This document shows positions 11,445 through 23,955 of a stretch of DNA of 64,000 bases, piece after piece; the stretch's first letter is position 1, and each line of letters begins with the position of its first letter. The notes below the pieces were generated by a model, which saw only the letters and a list, made by a program, of their open reading frames with translations, was not told the origin of the DNA and did no database searches. Both the position numbers and the translations under genes were made by a program. The stretch covers positions 36,903-100,902 of the forward strand of contig MU278392.1 in the NCBI GenBank assembly GCA_022385755.1, written 5' to 3'. The stretch is from Trametopsis cervina. Its lineage: Eukaryota; Basidiomycota; Agaricomycetes; Polyporales; Irpicaceae.

Positions 11445-14400
11445 TCACAGACTGCTCTTCTCCGCATCCGCGCCCTGGCCGATGAGATGCAGCATGTGTT
11501 CGACGACCTCCTCCGGCGTCGTGACGTGCCACACGGCGAGCGTGCGCTTGCTACTGTGGCCCACAGCGGTCGTGAACACCGCGTCGCGCTCGATCGCGAG
11601 TTCGAGCGGTGCGAACTTGGCGCTCTGGTCCTGCGAGAGGAGCGTGACGGACAGCGGGGGATCCATCACGATCTTCTTGACGTCGTTGTTGAAGAGAAGA
11701 AGCGCGCGGAACATGTCCTCATCGGTCTAAAAAACTTGGTTAATGAGGGGCTTTTTGGTGGGAAGAGGTGGAAGCGAACCTTGTCGTCACCGGCGCAGAA
11801 GATGAACTCGGCGTCCGGGTTGAAATAGAGGATGCGCTTGACGATCTCGCCCTGTAGACAACTCCGTCAGAGAGTGCCCAAATACATGCACAACGGATAA
11901 CTGACCTTGTTGACGGCTATAGGGCGGACCTCGAGGTTCTTCTTTCCAACGAGAACTACGTACAGCACTCCAATCAGCACAGACATTCGCAGCAAGCAAG
12001 AAGGCCACCGACCTTCGATAGGGCGTTTGCGAGCCAGGTTGTTCTCAAGCAGATCCTGGCACTGACGACATTGGAACAGACTGTCCAACAAATGCATCGT
12101 CAGCTTCGCTATCCCCAAGACGTTTCATGAACATAGCTACGCACCCCCACTCAGGATCACTCGACCTATAATGCCAAGTAATCGAGCTCTTCTTCACTTC
12201 GATCTGACTTCCAGTCGTCCTCTACGCACGTACCATCAGAACCAATCCATGCATCTCCTCAACACACCCACACTCACCTCAGTGTAATACTTGAAGATCT
12301 CCAACACCTCGCCCATCCAGTCCATATCCAAGTTCTCCGTAAAGTTCGCCCAGGTGTCCGACCCCGGCTCGCGGATGAATCCACCATGCTCCGCGGACAT
12401 CCCAAGGCCCTTAATATGCCCCAAATGCTGCTCCAAGAACAATTGGTCGCGCCCAGAGATGATGTACACGATGTTCTTCGGGTCCGCCGCGAGCTGTTCG
12501 AGCGCCTTGAGCGTGTTGTCGGAGGGAGTCGCCATACTGGGCACCTTGACGATCGGCGCGAGCGTCCCGTCGTAGTCGAACAGGAACAGTCGCTTCTTCG
12601 CGGACAGGTAGTGCTGCTCGAGCTGGCCCTTCGGGATGAATGGCGTTTGGCGCGCGAGGTTCTGCCCGCCGAGTTGGTCGAGCAGCATCTTGGCGAGCAT
12701 CGCGGCCCAGGTGTGGGAGGTGTGCGTGGTGACCACTTTGTAGAGCTTGGAGTGACGGTCCAGCTTCTCTTCGTCGGACATAGTCAGGCCACGGTGCATG
12801 GCAGCTGCGACTTCCTGTTTTCGTATGCCGTAGATTAGAAACGAAAGGAAGCGCAAAACCTGACGGTACTCACTCCGAGATTCCATGGGTTGATCTGGAG
12901 CGCTTCTGACATGTTGCTAGAGATACCCATGAACTCAGACAAGATCAACGGGCTGCGTTTCGTCTTCTCCTGTGCGATGACAAATTCCATGGAGGTCGTG
13001 TTCATACCATCGCGAAGAGGAGTGATAACACCGAGGTCAGCGACACTGAGGAGAGCGTAGAACTCGTCCTTTTTGATCGTCTGATGGCTGTACGGCAACC
13101 CAATAAGTGCGGAACGGTTTGGAAGCACGGTTAGTACGTACTAGTGGTGCACGGGGATGAAATCCAGAGAGCCATACTCTCCGTTGATATGCGCAACAAG
13201 CTCAGAGACTTGTCTCTCGAGCTTGGGCGAATCCGACAGAGCGGGCGAGGTGACCTGGATAAGCACAACGTTGCCTTGCCATTCCGGGTAATCTTGCAGG
13301 AGCTTCTCGAATGCACGGAGCTATAAGGTCACACCTGTCAGTATGATCATATATAGGTTTTAATGATGAAATTACCTTCTGGACAACACCCTTGACGACA
13401 TCAAGTTTATCACGTCCAACGATGATCTTCTTGCCTTCATAGAGAGCGCGTAGGGCTTCAAGCTTGGGCTGAATTCCTGGGCGCTGGCTACACATATATC
13501 ATCCTCAGCACCATGAATATCGCGGCATATCACGGAATGACGTACATGTCTTTTGCAACACGCCCAGCGTCCACGCCAACGGGCGAGTACGCAATATTCG
13601 AGACGTGGCCCTGAACATCGATACCGCCTCTTGCCGTGATCTCGTACCCACAGACACGCACACACGACGACGTGAAATGTCTGGAGTACGAGTACGTCTG
13701 GAAGCAGATGAGGTTCGCGCCGAGCATCCCGTCCAGGATCTCCTTCCGTCTTGGCAAGCATCTGTCACGGACCGAAAGATCGCCGAAATGAGCAACGGAT
13801 GAGAAGAAAGAGCGGGTGTCCGTACCGGAAGACCTCTGAGCTTGGGAATGGCGTGTGCACGAAGAGACCGACGGCTGCATCTGGCAGTGCCTGTCGTAGT
13901 AACAACGGAACTAGGAGGAGGTGATAGTCGTGTATCCAGATAAGGTCACCTGGACAAAGCTATGAGATACGATCCCACGAGTGTGTACTACCAGGAGATG
14001 GGCTTACCGGGCTTGTACACATCCTGAACGCGTTTGGCGAAGGCCTCGTTGACGGCGGCATATGGTGCCCAATGTTGGTCCGCCGATGCGTACTCAGTGG
14101 CAACGTCTTGCCACAGCAGGTAGTGGAATAGCGGCCAGAGAGCTGCAGGATGAAAAAGTCAATCGACTATTCCTATCGCGGTTTGTTTGAAAAGGTGAGG
14201 TTAAGCAGAGATTGACGTAAACGAGGACAGCTATGCTGACAAGTCGCGATGAAAGCATTCGCAGACGCTCACGAAGCCTCGTGCAAAAATCTCGGCGGCA
14301 TTATAGAAGGAGCGCATGGACGAAGATGGCAGTCGAGTTGGATCGTCTTTCCGAATGCAAAAGATGGAATTTACTCCGACTAACATGAAAAATAAAGGAT

Positions 14401-15118
14401 TGAGAGAAAAAAAAGACGTGAGAGAATGGAAAGATGGGAGGGGATGGGAAAGTGTGGAGTCTAGACAGATGAGAACAACGATGACGAAGTACTCACTCTG
14501 TTTGCAATATCCGTCGTAATGACCGTGCGCCTGCTTATCCTCGAGCCAGACCGGAACATAGGTGGTCGGGTTGCCCTCCGTGGGTTCCTCCTTGAGTAAT
14601 TGTTTCCCGCTGGAAAGAACGGTTTCCAGCTCGGTCTTATCTTCTTGCGTTATTGAGCTCGAAGGAACCTTTGCGGATGAGCCCTCGGACTGAGCTGATG
14701 TGGAAGATGCGTGGATGTCGCCGGTCCATCCGACGAACAGCTGCTCGTGGGTAGCCGCGAGCGACGAGATGCCGCTGACCATTGCAGAATGCCCGTAACG
14801 AGTGCCGATCTGCCATTGCGATTTGGGCTCAGAGGGCGTGGCCTCTGTCGGCGAAGGAGGAATGTCGGAGGGGTGGGCCGGAGGAGTCTGGGGCGGGCTA
14901 GGGATGCCAGGCTGGGCCCCGTTGGTGTGCCCGTTTGCACCGTTGAGTGGTTTTCTGGAGAGCTCGGCAGTGATGGGGAGGTAATGGGCGACGTGAATGA
15001 TTCGTCCTGAGAGGGGAATGCCCTTTGCGCGATGACTCTCCTCGAGCTTCTGCACTTGCGAGCGTACGTCCTCGAGGGAGTACTCGTTGCGCTTTCGTGG
15101 TTCGGAGAAGCTGTCCAT
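11445..15118 (-). CDS. TPS2: Trehalose-6-phosphate phosphatase (GT20-like plus HAD phosphatase)
   Basis: It dephosphorylates trehalose-6-phosphate, the second step of trehalose synthesis, in the cytosolic TPS complex. Thirteen exons join in frame to 895 residues, the usual Tps2 length: 14497-15118, 14008-14142, 13826-13949, 13546-13761, 13376-13487, 13142-13320, 12874-13087, 12278-12814, 12145-12221, 12013-12080, 11906-11955, 11780-11851, 11445-11726. The GT20-like half shows GYCKQTLWPLFHYLLW, LIWIHDYHLLLVP, LFVHTPFPSSEVFRCLP and KIIVGRDKLDVVKG. The phosphatase half starts LFLFDYDGTLAPIV, with both HAD aspartates (DXD), then IISGRD, SAEHGGFIRE and CAGDDKTDEDMF with the Mg-binding DD pair. The phosphatase site looks intact, which separates it from Tps1. 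Intron 1 is 354 nt, while the others are about 45-75 nt. The start is ATG at 15116-15118 (MDSFSEPRKRNEYSL). Confidence 0.93.
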
Positions 15119-15242
15119 GTTGTATCGCAAGTCTGCCCTTGCGTTGGGTGGGGAGACCTCGGGTGCGGCGAGGTCGGGGTGGAGGAGGTGGTGGTAGGGG
15201 TGATGAAGAAAAAAGGATGGACGGCTGAGGGTGAGGCAGAAC

Positions 15243-15248
15243 TTATAA
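15243..15248 (-). promoter_or_regulatory. TATA-like element of TPS2
   Basis: CTTATAAGT lies about 125-130 bp upstream of the TPS2 start codon on the minus strand. Confidence 0.35.
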
Positions 15249-17616
15249 GGGATCGAGCGGATATCGAGGAGAGATCTTTACGTGTGGTACGGGGACGATC
15301 TAGAAGCAGGTGAGGAGCGCAGAAATAGTGGGCAGTCACGACGAGCACGGCCAAAGCTGCTATCGACCAGCATACACTACCCAAAAAGGAAACTACGCCT
15401 TTTACGCCACGTGATTATCATCGCACACGTCATATCTCAGACATGGGCGTCTAGTACTCCGCAACGCCTTCGCCGTTTCCTCGTAGAAATCATTGCCCGT
15501 TCAGGAAGGCAAGATCGTTGGCAGCCGCGGCGATCCACGCACGGTCGCTCTACGCGTCGCGCTAGCCCATGCCTCTTGCCCCCAGCAGTTATTCTGCCCG
15601 ACGCACGGTCTTTCTCGCTGTCCCAAATCAAGGACGATGCGGGATCATCGTACGGCGATCCAGCGGTCCGGACATTCCTCGGTCACGTAATATTTGCTCA
15701 ACCGGGAATCCAGTCCCGGATTTGTTTCGCCACGCATGGAATTGATCAATGAGCCGTCTGCAGCACCGTAGATTGCTGCAGCTGGGTATATTCTCATGGA
15801 CGGTATCACAAGCGTGAATACATGCCATCGTGTGATCATAGTTACTGAATAGTGATCAGTCGACACAGCACACTCCCCTCACTTGTCTTTATAAAGTCTA
15901 ACACTAACTGCGCCGTGTTGCAGGGTCCTACTTACCATGCATTTCAGTTTCCCCGAGAATACCAAGCTCTGTACCGCCGGCGAAAGCAAGGAAGAACTCT
16001 ATGGAACATCATGAGCATCTCTATCCCGTAGTGAGGAAATCAGTCAACAGGGTGTATGTAACGGCAGCCACTAAGGATGAAGGTACTGCGCGGGAATACT
16101 TTCACCAGAAAGCTTGAAAGTGTGGGATCAGTCTATAACGCGTGCGTCCTCATACACGCATATGGACATAGTGCATGCTGGTCTCAGCATCGATAGACAC
16201 CCACCCGGTCGCCGCGTACTCGTGATTCTACCAAGTGAGTCAACAGGACCGTACGAACGGCCCGCCATGGTGGTATGTCGTATCTGCAAAGATTGGTATT
16301 AGCAGCCAACATACTTAAAGAATCCGTCCGTTAGCAAGGACGATACTGAATATGATTGAATAGAGCTGCAGTGCAATTTGATGAAGTCATTTCCGAGATT
16401 CTCTCTGGCGGTCCGCAGTGCCTGACGCCACAACTCTGGCGCTAAAGGCCTTGTGGCGTTCTATGCTGGAACACAGTGAATGATCCCTTGGAGCGGATTG
16501 GTAGTAGCTTCGTCGCGTGGGATCTACTCTGTTTGCAGTTCAACAGTATACACTCTTCAGCCTGCTAACGAGTACTCACAACCTGGTCACGAGCTAGACT
16601 GAGCCAGTAGTCAGAGAATATAGCTTCGGTTCTCGTCCAAAGAGTGTCATACAGAAACCAACTGGTTGTCGTTCTGTCTGACCACTGGCACAGTGCGCTT
16701 TGAGCGATGACGGGAGGCAGCTGTTGGATATTTGCGCCCAAGAAAAGAACCTTAGGCTCACCGGACGTGAGACCAAACAGACGAACAGGTGAAAACGACG
16801 TTCCTTATTTATCACCGGTTATCCTGGCGTGAAACGTGGAGGTACCTTGGTTTACCGAAGACTCCTAAAGATTAGAGAGAGAGGCTGTTTGGGTTCAGCA
16901 GTGTGGGCGCAGAACCGAAAGAAGCTTGGCTAACATGAATGTCATCGGCAGACAGCTTAAGCTCGAGAATCCAGTATTTAGTATTGTATCACAACGACTG
17001 CTATAGCATCTGCTACTGTTCGGATTGTTCTCATAGTGGAAGTGAGCTGCCAGCCAATAGTCGCGAAGTTTGTATGAAGGTAGCTGCTGTGCACTATCAT
17101 GGAAAAGACAGCTAGGCAATGAGTGCTTGTAGACCGATTGTTCGGTCCTGAGACTTACCTCTGACAAAGAAAATGCGAGGCATACTGTTATCGATGCATC
17201 GCGAGCCTGCGATGCTCGCTTCACCAGGTGTATCTGAGAAATGTAAGGAATGCATCAAAGACTTCTCAACGTACCCAAAGATTGCGAGCTGTTGTGGGAT
17301 TGAGCTCGTGCATCCCGGTATACTGGCATCGCCTCCCTTAATGATGGTCTCTAGTGCAGAAACGATGTTGACGATGTATATATGTCTCGCTTCATTCCGT
17401 CGACATGGACGGTTCGAGTGCTGCATATGACGGGCTCAAGGGCGTTCAACGCAAACAGCAATAGAAGTTACGTAAACGCGTTCAAAGTCAGGTCCCAACT
17501 CCGACCGCTCTGAGCGCCGAAAATTAGCTCGCTCATTGGCGACTTTCGTTTTGGACCGTCTCGCTGTCGTCTCTTCGCACGCTCTCTATCACTCGCAAAG
17601 CTCCCTTTTTGACAGC
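15249..17616. other. Divergent intergenic region of about 2.4 kb
   Basis: It separates TPS2 (-) from the RRM gene (+). The only ORF of note is on the minus strand at about 16895-17426. It has an ATG at 17424-17426 and possible donors at 17271 and 17159, but joining the obvious splice sites runs into stops and no domain is recognised. No RNA gene or repeat seen. Confidence 0.45.
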
Positions 17617-19916
17617 ATGGACGTCGACATGAAGATGAAGGATGAGATTGAAGACAAGGAGCGCGACAGGGAAAGGGATCGTGACGCGGACCGGGCCAGG
17701 GATAGGGACACTAGACGCGAACGAGACCTCAAGGACAGGGAAAGAGAGAGGGACCGCGACCGTGAGCGTGACAGGGAGCGCGACAGGCGGGAGGCTGGTA
17801 GGTCAGTCGGCGTCCGTTTCTTTCTAGGCTCTCATATGCTCACAGGACGTAGCCGTCGCTCGGACCACTGGGAACCTGAAGAACGAAGGAACGGTGACGT
17901 GAGTCCAGCACCTGTACGAAAGACGCACGAAAGCACCTCTGACCAATACTTCCAGCGCCGTAGACGTTCGCGTAGCAGGTCGCGGTCGAGGAAGCGTTCT
18001 GCTTCCCCGCGTCGTCGTGTGCGTCGCTCGCACTCTCGCACCAAATCTCGCAGCCGCTCGCGCTCGCGCTCCCGTAGCCGCGACCGTCGCGGCACGGACT
18101 CGTTCGCGAGATCTCTCGGCGGCCCGATGAACGCACCGCACGAAGAGGCTGTCGAATTTGCGAAACAGAGCAAGAGAGAAAACCGGGTCTACGTCGGCAA
18201 TCTCAGCTACGACGTCAAGTACAGGGACCTGATGGAATTCATGAGGGGAGGTGGGTGGGGGAATCCCAGATTAGTTTTTCATGTTCGAGTGCGGTGGTGT
18301 GGGGGTGGCGTTCCGAGGACAGTTGTGTTACTTGAGGCTGCGGAAGCGTTTCCAAGTTTTCTGGCTTAGTCGTTGAGGATGGGGTTTGAGTTTGCGAGGA
18401 CAGTTATTGATGGGAGCTTTCTTTTGGGGTTTAATAGCTGGTGAGGTTCTCTTCGCCGAAGTACTCGTTACTCCCACCGGCGTTAGCAAAGGATGCGGGT
18501 GAGTCTCAACCCCCTGACCGTCGCATATTGACCAATATAGCTCATTCCTTTTGCGTAGAATTGTGGAGTTTGCATCTGCAGAAGATGCCCAGCGGGCCGT
18601 TCGTGAGCTATCCGAACAAGCCATGCTAGGGCGCCCAGTCTTCATCCGTGAGGTACGTACATATTACTGCGTGTTTGAAGTAAGTACTGACGTTGGTCTA
18701 GGATCGTGAGCATGAATCCAGATTCGGTGCGACACCTGTCCCAGGTAAGATCGGTATGGCAATGGCCGGACAGGGTCTGCATGCTGCACCTCCTCCTCGA
18801 CCGGCCTCGCACAATTACTTCGGCTCAGGGTCGAACCCCGGAAACCAACTCTATGTTGGCAATGTACGTACTTAGCTTCTGTGAAAACTTAGCACCTGTT
18901 AATATTCGGACTTCAGTTACCGTACCAAGCGGGCTGGCAGGACTTGAAGGACCTGTTCCGTTCGGCAGGCAACATCATTCGCGCGGATATCAACATTGGT
19001 GCAGATGGACGCCCGAAGGGCTCTGGCACGGTGATATTTGAGACTGCTAAGGATGCTCAGCAGGCCATTAGTACGTCAATTTATCTATTCGATAGCTATG
19101 ATTCTCATCGTCTTGCTCTGTAGGCATGTACAATGGATTTGACTGGTATGGTCGAACCCTGGAGGTCCGAGAGGTACGTGCCAGTATAACCTTCCATGAC
19201 TGTGTCCTGATGAATGTTATGTTGTTTATAGGATCGTTATGCGGGGCTTTCTGGCCCTGGTTCATACCGCGGAGGCACTCGTGGTGGACTTCGCGGCGGT
19301 CTCCGTGGCGGAGGAGGCTTCAGAGGTGGGATTCGCGGGGGCTTCCGTGGAGGCTTCGGCGGCGGCGCTGCTGGCAGAGACTTCTCCAGTCAAGACTTGT
19401 ACGCCGACTACTCTGGCCCTGACCAAGCTGGTCCAGGAGCTGGCAGTTACGGTGGTAACGGTTATGCCGCTGGAGGTGCCTACCCAGGCTTCGACGCTGA
19501 GCCCAGCCAGCAGATCATGGTCAGAAATGTACGTCATCTTCCCAAATTTGTACGAGATCTATGTAATTAACATCCCATTATCAGTTGCCCTGGTCCACAG
19601 CAAATGAGGATTTGGTCGAGTTATTCGAGACTACGGGTCAGGTAGAGCTTGCGGAGATTCTGTTCGAAGGCACACGGTCGAAGGGATGCGGTGTGGTGCA
19701 ATTTGCACAGGTCGCTGAGGCTGAGACTGCCATTGGTATGTCATGCTACGTTATCTTGTAAAACCAGCTGCTGATCTCTCTCCAGCTAAATTCCAGCAAT
19801 ATATGTATGGAGGCAGGCCGCTCGACGTCCGCTTCAATGACCGCTGGCACACATTCACCCCGACTGCTGCCAAGGGCGGACAAGCAGCAGCCCCCATGCA
19901 AACCGATGCTGTCTAA
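17617..19916 (+). CDS. Three-RRM RNA-binding protein, Gbp2/Hrb1 (hnRNP M-like) type, with RS/ERD head and RGG box
   Basis: Family members (yeast Gbp2/Hrb1, animal hnRNP M) bind mRNA co-transcriptionally and take part in nuclear quality control and export. Ten exons join in frame to 561 residues: 17617-17797, 17846-18250, 18438-18498, 18559-18652, 18702-18863, 18917-19070, 19124-19173, 19232-19528, 19585-19735, 19786-19916. The head is a long Arg/Asp/Glu repeat (RERDRDADRARDRDTRRERD), followed by an SR-rich stretch (RSRSRSRSRSRDRRG). RRM1 has RVYVGNLSYDVKYRDL and KGCGIVEF, RRM2 has NQLYVGNLPYQAGWQDL and KGSGTVIF, and RRM3 has QQIMVRNLPWSTANEDL and KGCGVVQF. Between RRM2 and RRM3 lies a Gly/Arg-rich RGG-type box. 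The start was chosen at MDVDMKMKDE because no upstream in-frame ATG exists. Confidence 0.88.
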
Positions 19917-20980
19917 CCTCTCCTCGTCGTTCGTTCGAACCCTTTCTTTTTCGACCGCCATCGTGCGTCTCCGTTCTCGTGTGCTTGCTGACGATTCCGT
20001 CAAACGTGCCATAGTAAAAATTATAGTAGTTCTGTAGCTGTCAATATCGTTCACTCACTGCCAAATGAAGTTGCACCTCTCAGCTTATATATGCGGACAT
20101 GGATGTTTGGCGGGCGATTGGCGAACACGAGGTGAGCTGTTACCTGCATGCGAGACTTGTTGTGCTACGAGACGGTTCTATAGCGATATCGCAACAAGAC
20201 CATTCGCGGGTTCAAGTATATCAGACCGTCCAGTTTTTTTGTGGTTGTTACTAATAAACATGCAGAGGACAAGGAAGGTCGCCCGTAGCCTACACGATCG
20301 CACCGCATCACCGCCGCGGTAGAGATGAATAGCGTCTGAGCGCATTAGGCCGGTGACATGGAGTATGGTATCATATTGGTACGTTCTTCTAAAGCATGGA
20401 GAACGACGTGTTCACCCACACTGAGGACTATGCTAGCAATCCGCCGCCAACAAGTGATGGGCTTGACACTATTGCGTTACAGAACCCGCAGCGTGTCGGG
20501 CAATACTTTGAAGTGCACACTGGCGATGTTCACTGAAATAGACCGTATCCGCTGATTTGCCCGGCGGGTACCTGATTCACCATGAAGCAACTATCCGGCA
20601 ATGGATGCAGCGTTTCTCGATTGCATCCTCTTGCGCCAAACTTTCCCTATGAGGAGGCTATATTCGACGAGGATCGACCCGCTGCCTGCGGGAGAAGGCC
20701 CACATTAGCCCTGTTTCCGCTTCTGAGTGGGGGCCTTCAGAGCGCATAACCACATCTATCTGTCTGCGCTTGAGCCTGGACCTACATATATTCTTGTTTT
20801 GGCCGTACCGACGTGCGGCTCCTCCGATCACATACGCGGCTGACCTTTTCGGGCTGTGACGCAAGTTCATTCTTGGACCGGAAGCTGTTTTGCATCCTCA
20901 TGCAGCTTCGTTGCATGCCGTCTGTGAGTGCAGAGCCGATGTACGTCAAGAAGGTACCCAGAATGTGAAGACCAGAACAT
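19917..20980. other. Intergenic stretch, no supported gene
   Basis: About 1.06 kb between two plus-strand genes. Short ORFs on both strands show no motif. Its right end holds the promoter of the small secreted protein. Confidence 0.5.
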
Positions 20981-20990
20981 TATATAAACC
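20981..20990 (+). promoter_or_regulatory. TATA box of the secreted glycine-rich protein gene
   Basis: TATATAAACC, 86-95 bp upstream of the ATG at 21076. A CA-rich leader (ACACACCCACACCTCACACATC) of the kind common in strongly expressed fungal genes follows. Confidence 0.6.
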
Positions 20991-21075
20991 GGTGAGAAAT
21001 GACTTGAAACCGATACCAACAACTTTTCCCAGCTGCTACCTCACATACACAATACACACCCACACCTCACACATC

Positions 21076-21622
21076 ATGTACTTCACATCAGCCATCGCTT
21101 TCTTGGCTGTCTTCGCCGTCCAGGCGATTGCCGTGCCCACTCCCCAAATTCAAGGCCTTGTGGCCCGCATGCCTCAGGGTGGCTCAGCGCACTCCGGCAA
21201 CGCAGGAGATGCCAACGGTGGCGATGTCATACTCGGCTCAGGCCGCACTGGTACAATCATGAACACAGACGGCTCATGTGAGTAATACCCTGCCCCACAC
21301 CGAATTCACCTGACATCTAAGTGCAGCGAGTGGAGGGATGGGCGGTACAAGTACCTCTGGAGACGCAACTGGTGCTGATGGATACTATTACGGAGGCGAT
21401 GCTAGCTCTGGAAACGCCGGCTCTGCCAATGGCGGCAATGTTCGCCTTAGCGGCGGTACCATCACAAACGACGGTAATTCTGCTGTCGGTGGTGAAGGAG
21501 GAACAAGCACCAGTGGAGATGCGCGAGGAGGGGATGCTACAGGAAACGGCTCAACTGACGGTACAAATGGAACGAACAACTTTGCCGGCTACAACGGCTA
21601 TGCACCTTACAGTGGCTTCTAA
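21076..21622 (+). CDS. Small secreted glycine-rich repeat protein
   Basis: Two exons (21076-21277, 21327-21622) join in frame to 165 residues. The N-terminus MYFTSAIAFLAVFAVQAIA is a clear signal peptide, probably cut before VPTPQ. The mature part is Gly/Ser/Asn/Thr-rich with a loose repeat of the form SGNAGDANGGDV, SGNAGSANGGNV, GGTSTSGDA. It ends NNFAGYNGYAPYSGF. There are almost no cysteines, so it is not a hydrophobin. Similar repeat proteins are widespread in basidiomycete secretomes; the function is unknown, and cell-wall or surface association is a guess. The TATA box and CA-rich leader suggest high, regulated expression. Confidence 0.8.
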
Positions 21623-21912
21623 ACTCTCCCCATATCTCCTCTGTCATGATTAGTAGCACCCAGTGACTCTTCGCTTTACGGACTTTTACTTTTACCTTAT
21701 CCATTTCACGATCCAAGGAATATACATATTTCGAGTTGTACCTCTACCCCTGATCCTATCCCGTGGACTTACAGAAAAGTACACAGTCTCGACCGATTTA
21801 ATGTCTATACAAATATATGCGTGCCAATACTTGGGTATGTTACAAAGTACAGAAGGTATAAGGCGGATTGGGATACAATTCTATACATGGACATGAAATT
21901 CTTTCGGAACTT

Positions 21913-23955
21913 TTAGTCGCTTCTAGGTGTCACCCTTACTCTCATCGGTGGACCGGTATAGTGTGGTGTGAATCGTTCCACCCATACCATTTTCGAGGGC
22001 CTGTGATGTAATGTTATCATGGCATGCAATAACCGAAGTAGCCAACGCGTACCTCATCCCATCAGTCAACTCGAGGTCGAACCGTCTGAAGACATTCGCC
22101 AGCCCGAGAATGAGCTCACACCAAGCCAAGCTGCACACCACCACCATCAATCATCAGCGCCCTGCATAGATATACATGCTATCACGGACAACGTACTTGG
22201 GCGCAAGACACCCACGAGGGCCCTTGCCGAACGATACGAGCCAGTGGTCCAGACCATGCTGAGCCTCGTCCGATTTCGGATGGCTTTCGAGCCACCGTTC
22301 AGGTTTAAACGTGAGCGGGTCGGGGAAGATGCAGGGGTCGAGATGGACCATCTTGCTGCTCATGCCCACTATAGACTGTCGATGGTCGTAAGCCTCACAA
22401 TCTGGCGTGAAGAGGACATGTGGAATGAACGTACCCCGCCCGGTACGAAGTGACCGCCTAGACGGGCACCCTCCTGTGGCACGATACGCGTTAAAGGAGT
22501 CCATGGACCGCCACCGAGACGCAATGCCTCTTTGATGACTGCACGCTATTATGACAGCAGAGAGTTAGTGTGTTATGGTCCATCGCTGAACATGCGAAAC
22601 GCACCATATACGGCAGACTCTCCAGTTCACCGTACGAAGGCCGATCATTCAGCTTCGGCCACGCCTGCAGAAGCTCGCTCTTCAACTTCATATGGACGTC
22701 CGGGTTGTCCAAAACATGCATAGTCGCAAACACGTGCGTGTTGCTGACCGTGTCCGTGCCGGCAAAGACCATGAGGAGCGCCTCGTCCCGGAGCTGTGTG
22801 AACGTAGGGATCTTATGGCCGGCGTGCTCCTCGTTGAGAAGCTCGTGGAAGATCGTCGGGTGCGGTGCATTCAGGAGGATTTCCGGGTGCTTTAGCATTG
22901 CGGCTACTTGATGTTTGAGGGACTGGAGCAAAGAGAAGAGAAGTCAGATGCGTGTAACGCGGGGTAGTGCGTGCGTGCGGATTGAGGCTTTACCTGTCGC
23001 ATATCCAGGAGACCTTTCAGCTTGGGCTGCAAGAAAGAGACGACGGCGCCAGGCAGGTTTTCCTCGAATTTCTTCAGGAGAGGGAAGCGAATTATCGTGT
23101 GGAGCTCGTTCATGGACGCGTGCATGGATTCTACCAATGGGGCGACGAAGTCGGGAGCTTCGGTCGCCTTTTGGCTGGTGCCGAAGCAGAACGAGGTGAT
23201 GCTATCCACGACAAAGCATCGGAAAGCCCGGTATATGTCGACGGACTTTCCTTGCTTAGCAATTCGCTCGAAATTGTTGCACATGTCATCCGCCTGTTCA
23301 ATGTTAAAGGGTGGTGAGCCGAAGAAGATTCATGCAGGCGAGGGGCGAGGAAGAATCACCTTCGCTTGGACTAAATGTTGTAAGTCCTGGATAGCTTTGT
23401 GCGAGAAGAGAGGCTGAAGAATATCCCTGCGCTTCTTTGCAGATGGATAGTCCATCATCGTCAACAACGACAAGGACATCGCAAATACATGGTACAGCGA
23501 AGGATCTCTGGACCATCTGTTGCGAGAGTTGTATATCTCGTGATACACCTCGGGGCTCGAGAAGTGCAGCTGGACATGGAAGTCTAAGAAGATGTGTTTG
23601 AAATTTGACAGGCCTTCCGCCCGAGACATACCTCATTCGGACCGATTCTTACAACATCGCCTGATTCTCCGGTGAGCATACCTTATCGTACGATACAGAA
23701 CATAAACTCACCGTAGATGGCGTGCAACTTGACGAGCTCTTCGGCCAGATTCTTGCCCTGAAATACTTCGAGATTGGCCTTCCACCATGTACTGAACGCA
23801 GCCCATCTCGGCCCGGGGTACCGGGATAAAGGATGGAAGTACCAATTGCGAAGCCCTCCGAGTACAATGCACAGGGCGTAGCCCATAAACAAACCAATAA
23901 ATGCATCGGCAAAGGTACGCACACTCAGCAGGCCGTCTAGGGGTTGGAGCTTCAT
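21913..23955 (-). CDS. Cytochrome P450 monooxygenase, copy 1
   Basis: Microsomal haem monooxygenase. The N-terminus (MKLQPLDGLL, then FIGLFMGYALCIVLGG) is a membrane anchor followed by the hinge HPLSRYPGPRWAAFS. Further P450 landmarks in order are NRWSRDPSLYHVF, the I-helix FAGTDTVSN, the ExxR motif in [32 protein letters not shown], and the haem loop SFGKGPRGCLAP with the ligand Cys. Splicing after CLAP joins to NLAWCELILGLANVFRRFDL. The last exon reads PSKMVWVERFTPHYTGPP and ends PRSD with TAA at 21913-21915. About seven or eight introns, all short. The haem motif has Ala where FxxGxRxCxG has Gly. The closest relative in the window is the copy at 44045, which has the same exon plan. The overall look resembles trichodiene-oxygenase/benzoate-hydroxylase-type fungal P450s. 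Substrate unknown. Confidence 0.9.

Noticed and set aside
14231..14500. C-terminal part of a 299-codon ORF running past TPS2 exon 1
   Set aside because: It is intron read-through. Splicing from 14497 to 14142 gives the conserved GYCKQTLWPLFHY and keeps the frame.
14650..15384. 244-codon minus-strand ORF over the TPS2 first exon
   Set aside because: It overlaps the verified TPS2 exon 1 in another frame and is Ser/Thr/Pro-rich without a motif.
16895..17426. Possible minus-strand gene with two ORFs and splice-like sites
   Set aside because: Joining the visible donors and acceptors leads to early stops; no domain recognised. Kept only as a note in the intergenic entry.
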